A stretch of 64,000 nucleotides of DNA, from contig CM036239.1 in the NCBI GenBank assembly GCA_020698575.1, positions 50,557,763 to 50,621,762 on the forward strand. The letters are read 5' to 3'. The notes beneath the pieces were generated by a model, which saw only the letters and a list, made by a program, of their open reading frames with translations, was not told the origin of the DNA and did no database searches. Of this stretch, positions 12,001 through 20,887 are shown piece after piece (the first letter of the stretch is position 1; each line of letters opens with the position of its first letter). The translations under genes and the position numbers were made by a program. Source of the stretch: Bostrychus sinensis (Eukaryota > Chordata > Actinopteri > Gobiiformes > Eleotridae).

Positions 12001-15000
12001 CTAGTTAGCCCAGGATCAAATGTTTTCAGCTTCCCCTGTGTCAAAGACCAGCCGGCACATCTGACTTTATTAGAGGATGAAAACTTCACACATCATTTTC
12101 TTGGGACGGTGCATAGGAGCAGAGGAAAAAGGGTTAGGATTCAGGCACTTTAAACATTAGCTCCAAAAGGCCTCAGTGATCAACTAAACTAAGTATCTTT
12201 GATAACTAAACCACAGGTTTTTGTTTAATATTGACGTCTTTTTGTCTTTTCTTGTGTTGCGCTGTGGCTGCCCTGTTGTAAACACGGAAATATGTTTATA
12301 GTTCAGCAGGTTTATTGAACTGCCTGCTCGCTGTATTCATTGTCTACATGTATTCATATACACTGTCTACTGTAGTAGCAATATTAATGTTTAAATCCTC
12401 ACTGAAAGGGAGTTATGTTCCATTGTTTATTTGTGTAAAGTATATCATTTACAAATATTATAATTGTATGTTTTATTGTTCACTGCTCAGTGAATGAGCT
12501 CCACAGAGAAACCCAGGGCTAACTCAGCTACACAGGTAGTTTGAAGAGAACCAAATCAAACTTCGCTCTCTTCAAACTAACCTAAATCTCAGCAGTAAAA
12601 AGCCTGAGGTCCTGCTCATAGGCTTCACTTCCGGCCTCTCCAGGTCTCCCAGCTTCACTCTCTCTGTTGATAATTTACCACATTCACTGCACTCTAGTTT
12701 TATTGTTTTGTTTTATATTCATTTGTGTGTATTACTGAATTATTATTCTTGTTATTTTGAGGCATAAAGTGTCACAGTTTTCTTTAGATAAACCAAGCTG
12801 AAACACATATTTGGTGTTGTGTTGTTTAAGTCATGTTTATCCTCAGCCTCTGGAATGACTGATGACTGTGTAAACAGCTGGATTGGAGAGGTGCACACAG
12901 TTAAAACCTTACCTTCTCCAGTTTTTAGCCATTTAATGCTCACATCTACACTTGTAACTAAACATGTTTGATAAACGATGATCCAAGAGCTGTCCTCACC
13001 TGAGAGCGTCCAGTCTGCAGTGGGGGTCCTCCTGTAGAGCAGACAGGAACTTTACTCCTGTGTCTCCTGGATGGTTGTAGCTCAGGTCCAGGTCTCTCAG
13101 ATGGGAGGGGTTGGACCTCAGAGCTGAGGCCAGAGAAGCACAGCCTTCCTCTGAGATCAGACAACCTGAGAGTCTGAGAACACACATCATCATACACAAT
13201 CAGTCAAATAACATGTCTCCTCTCTGCTTTAACAGGGGACAGTCCAGGAGCCACACAGTTCACTGCACTGATGTCAGAGGAGGCTCTCAGTCATCCAGGT
13301 CAACAGGACATACAGATTTAGCATTAAACGCATCACCAGTCAAATTATGTCTCTTATCTGCATTAGTAGGTCACACTGCAGCAGTTAACAGAGTTTAATC
13401 AAGTCTGGTTCATTTCTTATCATAAAGTTGGTAGACACTTGCCCACTAGCTTGAAGGTTGGCGGTTCAAGCCCTACAACCGGCAATGCATACTGCTGTTG
13501 TGTCCTTGGGCAAGACACTGCTTTTTTGAATGTGTCAGTGTGACTGTGTTTGGTGGTCAGAGGGGCTGTAGGCGCACATTGGCAGCCATGCTTCTGTCAG
13601 TTTGCCCCTTGGCAGCTGTGGCTACAGAAGTATCTCACCACCACCGAGTGTGACTGAGGAGAGAATGAATAATGCACCAAATTGTAAATTTGAGTGTCTA
13701 GAAAAGCGCTGTATAAGACTAACCCCCAATTTACACCAAAATCAGAAGCAGCGAGGAACAGCACCATTGCAGCAGCCGCGTCTGATCCACTTTCTGTTTA
13801 TTCAGTCTGACAATTCACACTGGCAGTGGCACATGGACATCCCAGGAGCGACTTGACATTCCGCTTTGCTACAGATAGGTTTGGGTTCTATTTTTCATGC
13901 CGCTCCGTGGCGATGTGCAGAGCTACAACCAAGGAAACACAGGAAAAAGGCTCCAAGTGTCAAAATAAACTTCTAGCACACTTTCAAAATAAAGGCTCAC
14001 TGAAATAGTGGTAATGTAAACACGGCACATCGAGAAGTTTTTTTCTTGAGGGGGACAAATGTAGCGTAGTTTGTGACAGGAAGCAGTAATTTTAAAAGGA
14101 CAACATGCAGAATTTGAATGCCTGGTCACAGTTTTGTGTTTAGACAGTGAGTAGTCTGTAAAACAACAGGGGGAGACTGGCACCAGCAGCGAAGCAGCAG
14201 CTCTGTCACTCTCGGTGTAAATTGACGCTTCGTGTAAACCACTTCGCCGCCGCAACGTTCCGCGATAGCTCTTGGTGTAACTTCGGGGTTAGGCATTAGC
14301 TCTGATGCCCTTGCTTTAAACTGATACTTTTAAACAGACAGCTCGTAAAACAAGCTGCTAATGGAACAACCTGAGTGTAGATAAAAGTAAAAATTATGTT
14401 CTTGTTTCCTGACCTGAGCTGTTCCAGTTTACAGTGAGGACTCCTCAGTCCAACAGACAACATCTCCAGCCCTGAGTCTTTCAAGTCGTTGTTACTGAGG
14501 TCCAGGACTCTCAGACTAGAGGACTGGGAGCTGAGGACCGAGGACAGAGCTTCACAGCTTCTCTCTGACAGGTTACAGCTGCTCATTCTGGAGAGAAAAT
14601 ATTGATTTGATGTGTAGAAGTTTATTTAAAATATATTCAGTAAATAAAACAATACTCACAGAGCTTTGTTGGAGGCTTTGACCACTGGCAGCAGCCTCAG
14701 GAGAGCCTGCTCTGAAGCAGAGTATTTGTTCAGCTCAAACACATCCAGATCTTCTTCTGATGACAGTAAGATGAAGGCCAGAGCTGACCCCTGAGCAGGA
14801 GACAGTCCACGTTCAGCCAGACGTCCTGAACTCAGGTACTGTTGGATCTGCTCCACCAGAGAACGGTCATTCAGTTCATTCAGACAATGGAGGAGGCTGA
14901 TGCTTTTCTCTGCAGACACATCCTCACTCATCTTCTTCTTGATGTACTCAGCTGTTTCCTGATTGGTGTGGGAGCTACTTCCTGTCTGTGTCAGCAGACC

Positions 15001-17534
15001 TTGTAGAAGGATCTGATTGGCTGGCAGTGAAAGACCGAGGAGGAAGCGGAGGAACAAGTCCAGGTGTCCATTTGGGCTCTGTAAGGCCTGGTCCACAGCT
15101 GTCTGATGAAAATCTACTACATTATTCTTCTGGGTGTTTGTTGAGAGCAGGTTGATCCCAGTGCTGACAAAGGTCTGATGGACGTGAAGAGCAGCCAGAA
15201 ACTCCTGGACACTCAGATGGATGAAGCAGTAGACCTTGTCCTGGTACAGGCCTGGCTCCTCTTTAAAGACTTGTGTGAACACTCCAGAGTTCACTGAGGC
15301 CGCTGTGAGGTCCAGGCCACACTCGCTCAGGTCTGACTCGTAGAAGATCAGGTTTCCTTTCTGCAGCTGCTCAAAGGCCAGTTTTCCCAGAGACTCCACC
15401 GTCTCCCTGGTCTCTGGACTCCAGTGTGGGTCTGTCTCAGATCCTCCTTCGTACTTGATGTTCCTGACTTTGGCCTGAACCACCAGGAAGTGGATGTACA
15501 TCTGAGTCAGGGTCTTGGGCAGCTCTCCTCTCTCTCTGGTTTTCAGCAAATGCTCCAGGACTGTGGCAGCGATCCAGCAGAAGACTGGCATATGGCACAT
15601 GATGTGGAGGCTTCGGGACGTCCTAATGTGGGCGATGATTGTGTGGGCCTCACCTCTGAATCGCTTCCTGAAGTACTGCTCCTTCTGTGGGTCGGTGAAC
15701 CCTCTGACCTCTGTCACCACAGAAACACATTCAGCAGGGATCTGATTGGCCGCTGCGGGTCGTGTGGTTATCCAGAGGCGAGCGAAGGGAAGCAGGGTCC
15801 CCCTGATGAGGTTTACCAGCAGCACATCCACTGAGCTGGACTCTGTGGTGTCAGTCAGGGCTTTGGTTTTGGTGAAGTCCAGAGGAAGTCTGCACTCGTC
15901 CAGACCGTCAAAGATGAAGACCACCTGGAGGTCTTCAAAGCTGCAGAATTCTGCTTCTGTTTCACTAAAGAAGTGATGAACAAGTTGCACCAAACTGAGG
16001 CTTCTCTCTTTCAGCACATTGAGCTCTCTGAAAGTGAACGGGAACAGCAGCTGTATGTCCTGGTTGGCTTTGCCTTCAGCCCAGTCCAGACTGAACTTCT
16101 GAGTGAGCACTGTTTTCCCGATGCCAGCCACTCCCTTTGTCAGCACTGTTCTGATTGGTCCATCTGTGTCAGCTGGGCCTTTAAAGATGTCTTCACATGT
16201 GATGGCTGTCTCTGGTCTGTCTGGTTTCCTGGAGGCTGTTTCGATCTGTCTGACCTCATGTTCCTGGTTGACCTCTGAAGGCCCTCCTTCTGTGATGTAG
16301 AGCTCTGTGTAGATCTGGTTCAGAAGGGTATGGTTTCCTGCTTTAGCGATGCCCTCAAGCACACACTGAAACTTCTGCTGCAGGTTAGACTTCAGTTTAC
16401 AACATTCTCCAGAATAATTTCCTGAGTGAAGACAACAGATAAAGCCATGAGTCTCAGAGAATATAAAATGACTGTGAGCACCTTGTTAAATGTGTTAAAT
16501 GGTCCTACTGCTCCACAGACGATCAGCCAGCTCCTTCTGCTTCATCCTTCTCAGGAAGTTCAGTGTGATCTTCAGAAAAGCCTCACTGCTGCTCCTCTGC
16601 TCTTCATCCTCATCCTTCTGAGGCTCTAAGCATTCTGGGTAATCTGTACTCAGAGTCTTGTGGAGCTTCTTCAGCTCCTTCTTGACAAAAGTGAAGATTT
16701 CCTCCTCCAGAAGCTGAACAGATACATTATAAACAACACAAATGCAGTCAGTGGTCAGATCTGTGTAAAACAAGTTCTCATTCATCTGAACATTTCCAAA
16801 CTTTAATGAATCACAGACCATAAATATGGAGTCCAGCTGTGTCTGATGTTGCTGACCCCTGGGGACCTCTGAAGCCTGCTCCACTCTGTGTGCGAGACAC
16901 AGCAAAGAAATGCCTTTAATTAGGTCTTTGTTTCACTGACAAACAACTGTTGACTTCTATCTGTAATTGCTGCTATTAACATTATGAACAACAATAGAAG
17001 CTTACGGCTTAATTCCAAAATTATATGGTTGTTCCATTGACCAGTCACTCCTGTAGGACTCACTGCTGGGGCCTGGTTCAGAGGACTCTGGTTTGTGATG
17101 GATCCTGGATAATATAAGATAATAAAAAGATAAAGCTGAAACCTAAAATCACTGAAACCATTTACTTTTAAAATATAAAAATATACTTTTTCCTCATTAA
17201 AAATATAACTCATCTATTGTCTGACTATTGGCATCATGTTTGTACTATTAAAGCATTCTCAGTTATTCTTTACAATCATTAAATTCTGACATAGTGTTGG
17301 AAAAGTGTCAAAATTTTAAACAGTGATTTTTCTCTTCTTTTTTATTCATCAATAGTTATTATTTTGAAATGGTCTGCTGATGACTCACTGTGGACCCTGT
17401 TCTCTTTCAAAGTATATTCCTCGTTCCATGGACTCAACACTTCTAAAGGAGACCATGCTGGTCCCAGGAGTCCCAACACTGTGAGAGCAGACCTTAAATA
17501 CTGAGTCCACATCATGGTCAGGGCTTTGCTCCAT
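5540..17534 (-). CDS. Complete NLR receptor gene (FISNA-NACHT-LRR-B30.2), nine coding exons
   Basis: Predicted cytosolic pattern-recognition receptor of the fish-expanded NLR-C (NLRC3-like) type. Coding exons, 5' to 3' on the minus strand: 17534-17389, 17104-17006, 16885-16819, 16713-16509, 16421-14660, 14587-14414, 13173-13000, 6510-6461, 6081-5540. Each junction has GT and AG and matching phases; the sum is 3219 nt, giving 1072 residues and one stop. Order: Ser/Pro-rich N-terminal modules (1-82), a helical segment (about 83-172), FISNA region (about 173-250), NACHT with Walker A GVAGIGKT (269-276) and Walker B VVFIFDGLDE (339-348), winged-helix and helical region to about 760, two LRR exons (761-876), and PRY-SPRY/B30.2 (about 877-1072). 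Nucleotide binding, oligomerisation and ligand sensing are family knowledge; the ligand is unknown. Only two LRR exons were found, fewer than many relatives. The start assumes the ATG just after an acceptor-like site. Confidence 0.85.
6461..6510 (-). CDS. NLR exon 8: short linker exon before B30.2
   Basis: A 50-nt exon between TTCCTTCAG and a consensus donor GTAAGT. It encodes LEPAGAEWLTPGGLRK, the linker that commonly joins the LRR exons to B30.2 in fish NLRs. Its phases fit exons 7 and 9, which is strong support for such a short exon. Confidence 0.85.
6511..8057. other. NLR intron 7, 3' part: nothing firmly assigned
   Basis: Intronic sequence. The only structure I see is a three-fold repeat of a 14-bp unit (GGGCCCACCAGTCT) at about 7728-7760 and an AT-rich low-complexity tract at about 7565-7612. 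Confidence 0.4.
8062..8176 (+). other. Possible small 5' exon on the opposite strand inside the NLR intron
   Basis: An ATG at 8062 opens a charged 38-codon frame (including LLCERVKEEEKTT) that runs into a consensus donor, GTGAGT, at 8177. The composition resembles first exons of fish zinc-finger or immune genes. No matching downstream exon was found, because a transposon follows directly, so it may be a relic. Confidence 0.2.
8183..9201. mobile_element. Degenerate interspersed element with GTATC/GATAC-rich ends
   Basis: Starts TAGTGATGGGCGGATCC and ends near CGTCTCATCCCTA. Near both ends there are many GTATCGATA-like words in opposite orientation (ATACCAACGTTGGTAT at the left, TATCGGTATCAGTATCGATATC at the right). 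This looks like an old DNA transposon, later split by the MITE at 8458-9041. Confidence 0.45.
8458..9041. mobile_element. MITE with terminal CGTATTTTCCGGA inverted repeats
   Basis: The left end CGTATTTTCCGGA (8458-8470) is repeated exactly in inverse as TCCGGAAAATACG (9029-9041). Subterminal words CGACTTATAGTC and GCGACTTGTA recur several times on both sides. It has no coding capacity, as expected for a non-autonomous DNA transposon. A clear target duplication was not found. Confidence 0.75.
9504..11200. repeat. Interspersed repeat of about 1.7 kb (GCCGCAAGCGGC start, GGGCTCGGGCCTAATA end)
   Basis: GC-rich ends AAAGCCGCAAGCGGC and CTTGGGGCTCGGGCCTAATA bracket an otherwise AT-rich body without an intact open frame. 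The right third holds two direct copies of about 140 bp (from about 10842 and 10985) that each contain CAAGTATGTGGCTTCCATACCTGA-type sequence and several perfect hairpins. I do not recognise the family. Confidence 0.5.
10779..11152. repeat. Cluster of perfect short hairpins with TTC (GAA) loops
   Basis: Seven perfect inverted repeats: 10779-10812 (15-bp stem, TTAC loop), 10932-10948, 10955-10969, 10975-10991, 11088-11104, 11111-11125 and 11132-11152 (6- to 9-bp stems, TTC loop). On the minus strand each of the last six contains GCGAAGC, the motif known to form an exceptionally stable DNA mini-hairpin. Confidence 0.85.
11205..11451 (-). mobile_element. tRNA-derived SINE, minus orientation
   Basis: Read on the minus strand it begins GGCGGCAGTAGCTCAGTCAG (tRNA box A) followed by AGCAGTTCAAGCC (box B), then the body with TTGTGTCCTTGGGCAAGACACT and a tail with TCTAGAAAAGCGC. 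This is the layout of a tRNA-headed fish SINE transcribed by RNA polymerase III. A second copy lies at 13428-13717. Confidence 0.8.
11452..12999. other. NLR intron 7, 5' part, with a possible short LINE fragment
   Basis: Most of this interval holds nothing I can name. At about 12580-12680 (+) a frame reads KPEVLLIGF, reminiscent of the reverse-transcriptase segment of L2-like LINEs (usually K-T-E-V-L-V-I-G). The fragment is too short to be sure. Confidence 0.3.
13000..13173 (-). CDS. NLR exon 7: leucine-rich repeat exon
   Basis: A 174-nt exon bounded by TTCTCAG and GTGAGG. It encodes two LRR half-units (LSGCLISEEGCASLASAL, then LRDLDLSYNHPGDTGVKFL) of the ribonuclease-inhibitor type. Length and phase equal exon 6, the usual modular LRR exon of fish NLRs. 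Confidence 0.9.
13428..13717 (+). mobile_element. tRNA-derived SINE, plus orientation, 5' truncated
   Basis: Shares the box B-like GGCGGTTCAAGCC, the body word TTGTGTCCTTGGGCAAGACACT and the tail TCTAGAAAAGCGCTGTATAAGAC with the copy at 11205-11451. The box A part is missing or decayed. Confidence 0.75.
13721..14290. mobile_element. MITE in NLR intron 6, Harbinger-like ends
   Basis: Left end AACCCCCAATTTACACCAA and right end, read inversely, AACCCCGAAGTTACACCAA form imperfect terminal inverted repeats around 570 bp without an open frame. TAA/TTA at the borders would fit a 3-bp Harbinger target site. It abuts the SINE directly. Confidence 0.55.
14414..14587 (-). CDS. NLR exon 6: leucine-rich repeat exon
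   Basis: A 174-nt exon between TTCTCTCCAG and a GT donor. It reads MSSCNLSERSCEALSSVL and then LRVLDLSNNDLKDSGLEML, the classic alternating RNase-inhibitor-type LRR. Its last residues (HCKLEQLR) lead in phase into exon 7. Confidence 0.92.
14660..16421 (-). CDS. NLR exon 5: FISNA, NACHT and winged-helix region
   Basis: The main exon of the receptor: 1762 nt with no internal stop. It begins with the FISNA segment (about 80 residues, with the characteristic NQIYTELYITEGG), then the NACHT NTPase: Walker A GVAGIGKT, Walker B and following acidic residues in FIFDGLDECR, sensor-like LWITTRP, and the winged-helix motif YCFIHLSVQEFLAALHV. The exon ends at a consensus donor GTGAGT. All key nucleotide-binding residues are present, so ATP binding is expected. 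The frame upstream of the first in-frame GTG (16362) stays open to the acceptor at 16422. Confidence 0.93.
16509..16713 (-). CDS. NLR exon 4: helical pre-FISNA exon
   Basis: Bounded by TATCTGTTCAG and a donor GTAGGA. It encodes LLEEEIFTFVKKELKKLHK, a DYPECLE motif, an acidic linker and AFLKITLNFLRRMKQKELADRL. This helical segment precedes FISNA in many fish NLRs. Exon 3 ends DSIFM and joins it in phase 0. Confidence 0.88.
16819..16885 (-). CDS. NLR exon 3: short N-terminal exon
   Basis: A 67-nt exon between CGCACACAG and a GT donor, encoding VEQASEVPRGQQHQTQLDSI followed by FM. This peptide is typical of the segment just before the helical exon in fish NLRs. Confidence 0.8.
17006..17104 (-). 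CDS. NLR exon 2: Ser/Pro-rich N-terminal repeat module
   Basis: A 99-nt exon with a good acceptor (TATTATCCAG) and donor (GTAAGC), containing the module PGPSSESYRSDWSM. The same module occurs in exon 1 and in the relic exons at 17646-17733 and 20645-20731, as expected from exon duplication. Confidence 0.8.
17389..17534 (-). CDS. NLR exon 1 (first coding exon found)
   Basis: ATG at 17534 opens MEQSPDHDVDSVF and continues through a PGTSMVSFRSVESM module to a consensus donor GTGAGT. An acceptor-like CTTTTCCACAG ends at 17539, only four bases before the ATG, so a noncoding or alternative 5' exon probably lies upstream. The frame is intact. Confidence 0.7.
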
Positions 17535-17645
17535 CTTTCTGTGGAAAAGAAAATGATGTTTGGATTATTCAGTATAAACTGCTTCCAAATATTCTTGCAT
17601 TGCCCTGATAAATGAAAGTCAACTCTATCTTCTCTTTCGCTTCAC

Positions 17646-17733
17646 TGAACTCTGTTTCTCTGTCTCTCTTTGAAAGTTTATTAGGTCATTCATAGACTGG
17701 TCACTCCTGAAGGACTCAGAGCTGGGGCCTGGT
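17646..17733 (-). pseudogene. Relic NLR N-terminal module exon
   Basis: Reads PGPSSESFRSDQSMNDLINF in the same layout as NLR exon 2 and exon 1. The donor position, GTGAGT in exon 1, is GTGAAG here, and the frame has no good acceptor phase. Most likely it is a duplicated module exon that lost splicing. Confidence 0.6.
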
Positions 17734-18133
17734 TTATTTAATAAAAGAAAAGATCTATTTAAAACTTTAAATCACACAAACAAAGCATTCAGAAAAATGA
17801 TAGAAACACAAGTCAGTCAGATACAACACTGTGATCAGTGATGGGATTTTGTGTTTTTCTGACCGTTTTTAACAGTTTTTTCTTTGAGTTAAAAGATCAC
17901 TGTCTGGTTAATCCAACCAATAATGTTACTGAGCAGTGACGTGCAGTGAGGTTCATGGCTGGTGAGGCACTGACATTTAGGGATGGGTACTGAGATCTGG
18001 TATTATAGCGACATAGGTGCCTCGTCATGACGGTCCATGTGGACTGATAAGCTTCAGCCTTAACAGTACTGAGTTGTCGCAGTAAATGCCATGAGGTCAA
18101 ATACATGCATAAAACCTTTTTGCTCCTCTTATA

Positions 18134-19145
18134 CAGTGGCAAGCAAAAGTATGTACCCCCTTAGCATTTTTCCTTTATTGTTGCCTGGAACCTGGAATTT
18201 AAATGGATCATTGAGAGGTTCATGTCAGTCACTTTACATCACATGACAACAACTATGAAAATGCAAAAAAAAAAAAAGCAAATTAGAAATATGACAGAAA
18301 AACAGAAAAGTTGAGAAAAAAGTATTCACCCCCTTTTTAAATTGGCCCCTAAATAAGACCCAGTGTTACTCACCCTCAGAAGTCACAGAAATAGTTAGAT
18401 AAGGTTGGCCTGACTGCAATTCAAATGTCAAATTTAATTCATCATTACAACATGTTAAAGATAAGGAACCACACCAAACCTGCCTAAAGAGGACCATCTA
18501 AAACTCACAAACCGGGCAAGGAGTGCATTCATCAGAGAGGCAACAATAAGACCAAAGGTGACCCTGAAAGAGCTGCAGAGCTCCACAGCAGAGACTGTTG
18601 TATCTGTCCCAGGACCACTCTGAACCATACACTCCACAGAGCTGGGCTGTGTGGAGGAGTGGACACAAAAAGGCCATTACTTAGAGAAAATAATAAAAAA
18701 AGCAATGTTTTGTTTTTGCCAAAAGGCACATGGAAGACTCCCCAAACACAAGAGGGCCCTCTGTCCAGATACAATTAAAATGAGCCATCAATGAAAGATG
18801 CTGTGTGTAGCACAAACCTAGCACCTGACTGTGGCCCCCCTCTCTAAAGTGAAGCCTGGTGATGGCAGTGTCCTGCTGTGGGGATATTTGTCATTGGTAG
18901 GGACTGGGACACTGCTCAGAACTGACCGACTCAAACTGTGCTGTACAATGCATCCAATCTGAAGGAGCTGGAGCTGTTTTTAGATGAAGAATGAGCACAA
19001 ATCCCAGTGATTTTATGAACCAAGCTCATAAACACTTCCTAGAAAAGTTGGAGCTGAAAGTCTTCAGAGGACTAACTTGAGGTGGTACATACTTTTGTAC
19101 GTTCAAGTTTTCTCTTTTTCTGTCATATTTCTAATTTGCTTCACC

Positions 19146-19193
<48 letters not shown>

Positions 19194-19322
19194 TTTTTTT
19201 TTACATGTTTATAGTTATCATGTGAAGTGACTGACATTAACCTCTCAATGATCCATTTAAATTCCAGGTTGTAAGGCAACAATAAAGGAAAAATGGGGGG
19301 TACATAATTTTGCTTGCCACTG
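18134..19322. mobile_element. Tc1/mariner element with long terminal inverted repeats, transposase decayed
   Basis: Ends are TA-CAGTGGCAAGCAAAA and TTTTGCTTGCCACTG-TA, i.e. a TA target duplication (18132-18133, 19323-19324). Inverted arms extend about 190-200 bp on each side. The interior shows only remnants of a transposase-like frame (VTLKELQSSTAE at about 18560-18600). A GATA microsatellite interrupts the right arm. Confidence 0.85.
19147..19191. repeat. (GATA)n microsatellite
   Basis: About eleven GATA units within the right inverted repeat of the Tc1 element. Confidence 0.9.
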
Positions 19323-19324
19323 TA

Positions 19325-20644
19325 AAAGACGAGACATCGCGATTCCCTCAGCTGCTGTTTGTCTGTGTGAGCGGTGCAGAGCTTGCGGGGCCCCCACACA
19401 CAGGTGTGTGCTGCGACTGCGCACAGATGGAGAGAGGAAAAGAGTGGCTCTACTCCTCCAAAGTAGACACCAACACCGCACGCGGACACAGCGGGGACAA
19501 GGGTCGCTCGCATGTCAACAACACAGAGTAATCTGGCCAAGAAGCAGTATCAATAAGAATAGTAGTACCATTAAAATCTTAAGATACCTGTCCCTACTGA
19601 CATTAGAGTCAGATTTACACAGCCAGTCCTTACAGGTGTACCACTCTCCACTCAGGTTGAAAAGAGTGGATTATTTTCTGACCTGATGTCTGAAGCAGAT
19701 CTTTAAGCTCCGGTGTTCTGTTGAGATGTGCTGCCTTGTCGAAGTAATCTACCTCCATTCAATTTCTATGAAACGCTAACCCCTGCCCCCAACCTAACCT
19801 TAACCATAGAAGGGAGTGGATAGTAGTTTTCGACAGGTAGCACATCTCGACAGGACACCCGGCGTTGGTCTCTCTCCCATTTTATTGGTAGTCCAGTTTT
19901 GAGAAATTTTTAAAGTTAGATATAATATCTTTTATGTTTGGCTTACATTTGGTGCAGAGCGAACAGATTGGAGCTGTGCACCTGATTTTGGAAAAGCAGC
20001 TAGCTACGTCTGCATAGAAGAACGGCAGCAACAGTAAACCTGTGAGCTCTGCTACGCCCCCTTCAGTGAGGCAGAGTACTGTCTGCTTTACCTCGCACTT
20101 TTTTTTATCTGTGGTTTTATGCGATCAGCAAAACTAAATATGTAAGTCACAGATAGTAAACACATTAGCCTGACTATGTAAAATTAGAGTGCACATTAAA
20201 AGTGTCTGATAACATTATATTGGAGACATGAAGAGAGACAGAAAGAGGCACAGCCAAACGCAAGCCTCAGCCCAGTTAGTGACTGCTCAGTCTGAGGTGA
20301 GGCCCATGTATTTTGAACAGGAAACAAATTTAGCATTTTTGACTATGAAATCATGGACATTATTGGATTCAAAAAGAAATTCTATATAAAGCACAGATCA
20401 GAGAACTAAAATTGAAAGGAATTTTATTTAATCATTATTTCCTTATTTTTTGCTCTTCAAGATTTTAGTGATTTAAAAGGACAGAAGTCACTAATTGTTT
20501 TTACTCATTATTGTTACAGTTTTTCTAGTTGTTCACTTATTGATGGGCTCTGTAAATAATGGACAGTGGACACAGTTAAATAAAGACTAATGAGACTAAA
20601 ACATACAATAGCTGTCAATATAAAGTGTTGTGACTCTGACTCAC
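19325..20644. other. Noncoding interval, nothing recognised
   Basis: Between the Tc1 element and the NLR relic exons. The open frames are short, without domain signatures. No tandem array or transposon end was identified. Confidence 0.35.
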
Positions 20645-20731
20645 AGTGTATCATGTTTTCTTTTAAAAGTTATTCTGCCTCCCATGGAGTGATCACTTCT
20701 GCAGGAGACCCCGCTGGTCCCAGGAGCAGGT
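20645..20731 (-). pseudogene. Relic or alternative NLR N-terminal exon 2
   Basis: An 87-nt block between TGTGTCCACAG and donor GTGAGT. It encodes PAPGTSGVSCRSDHSMGGRI, the same module as NLR exons 1 and 2. It joins in phase to the donor at 20815, but the partner exon carries an extra base. Confidence 0.6.
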
Positions 20732-20815
20732 CTGTGGACACAGATGGTGCAGTGGTTTTAGTGCTGAGCTCTGACCTGCAGAACAGTGATGGACCATTAG
20801 AGATCCTAATCTCAC

Positions 20816-20887
20816 CTCTGAGCTCTGGGGCTGTCAGTGGTTTCAGAGGGAGGGGCCCCAGTCCTCGCTGTGCTCTCTCTGATCCAT
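20816..20887 (-). pseudogene. Relic or alternative NLR first exon (frameshifted)
   Basis: ATG at 20887 starts MDQREHSEDW, resembling first exons of fish NLRs. The frame needed by the next exon is GAPPSETTDSPRAQR in the neighbouring register, so one extra base lies between the two parts (72 nt instead of 71). Either a dead second NLR 5' end or an upstream exon of the gene at 5540-17534. Confidence 0.55.

Noticed and set aside
11452..12560. Additional LRR exon in the long NLR intron
   Set aside because: I looked for the LDLS/NxL pattern with flanking AG and GT on the minus strand and found none; the existing exons already close in phase.
15424..15834. 136-codon plus-strand frame
   Set aside because: Antisense shadow of the NACHT exon, which has all motifs on the minus strand.
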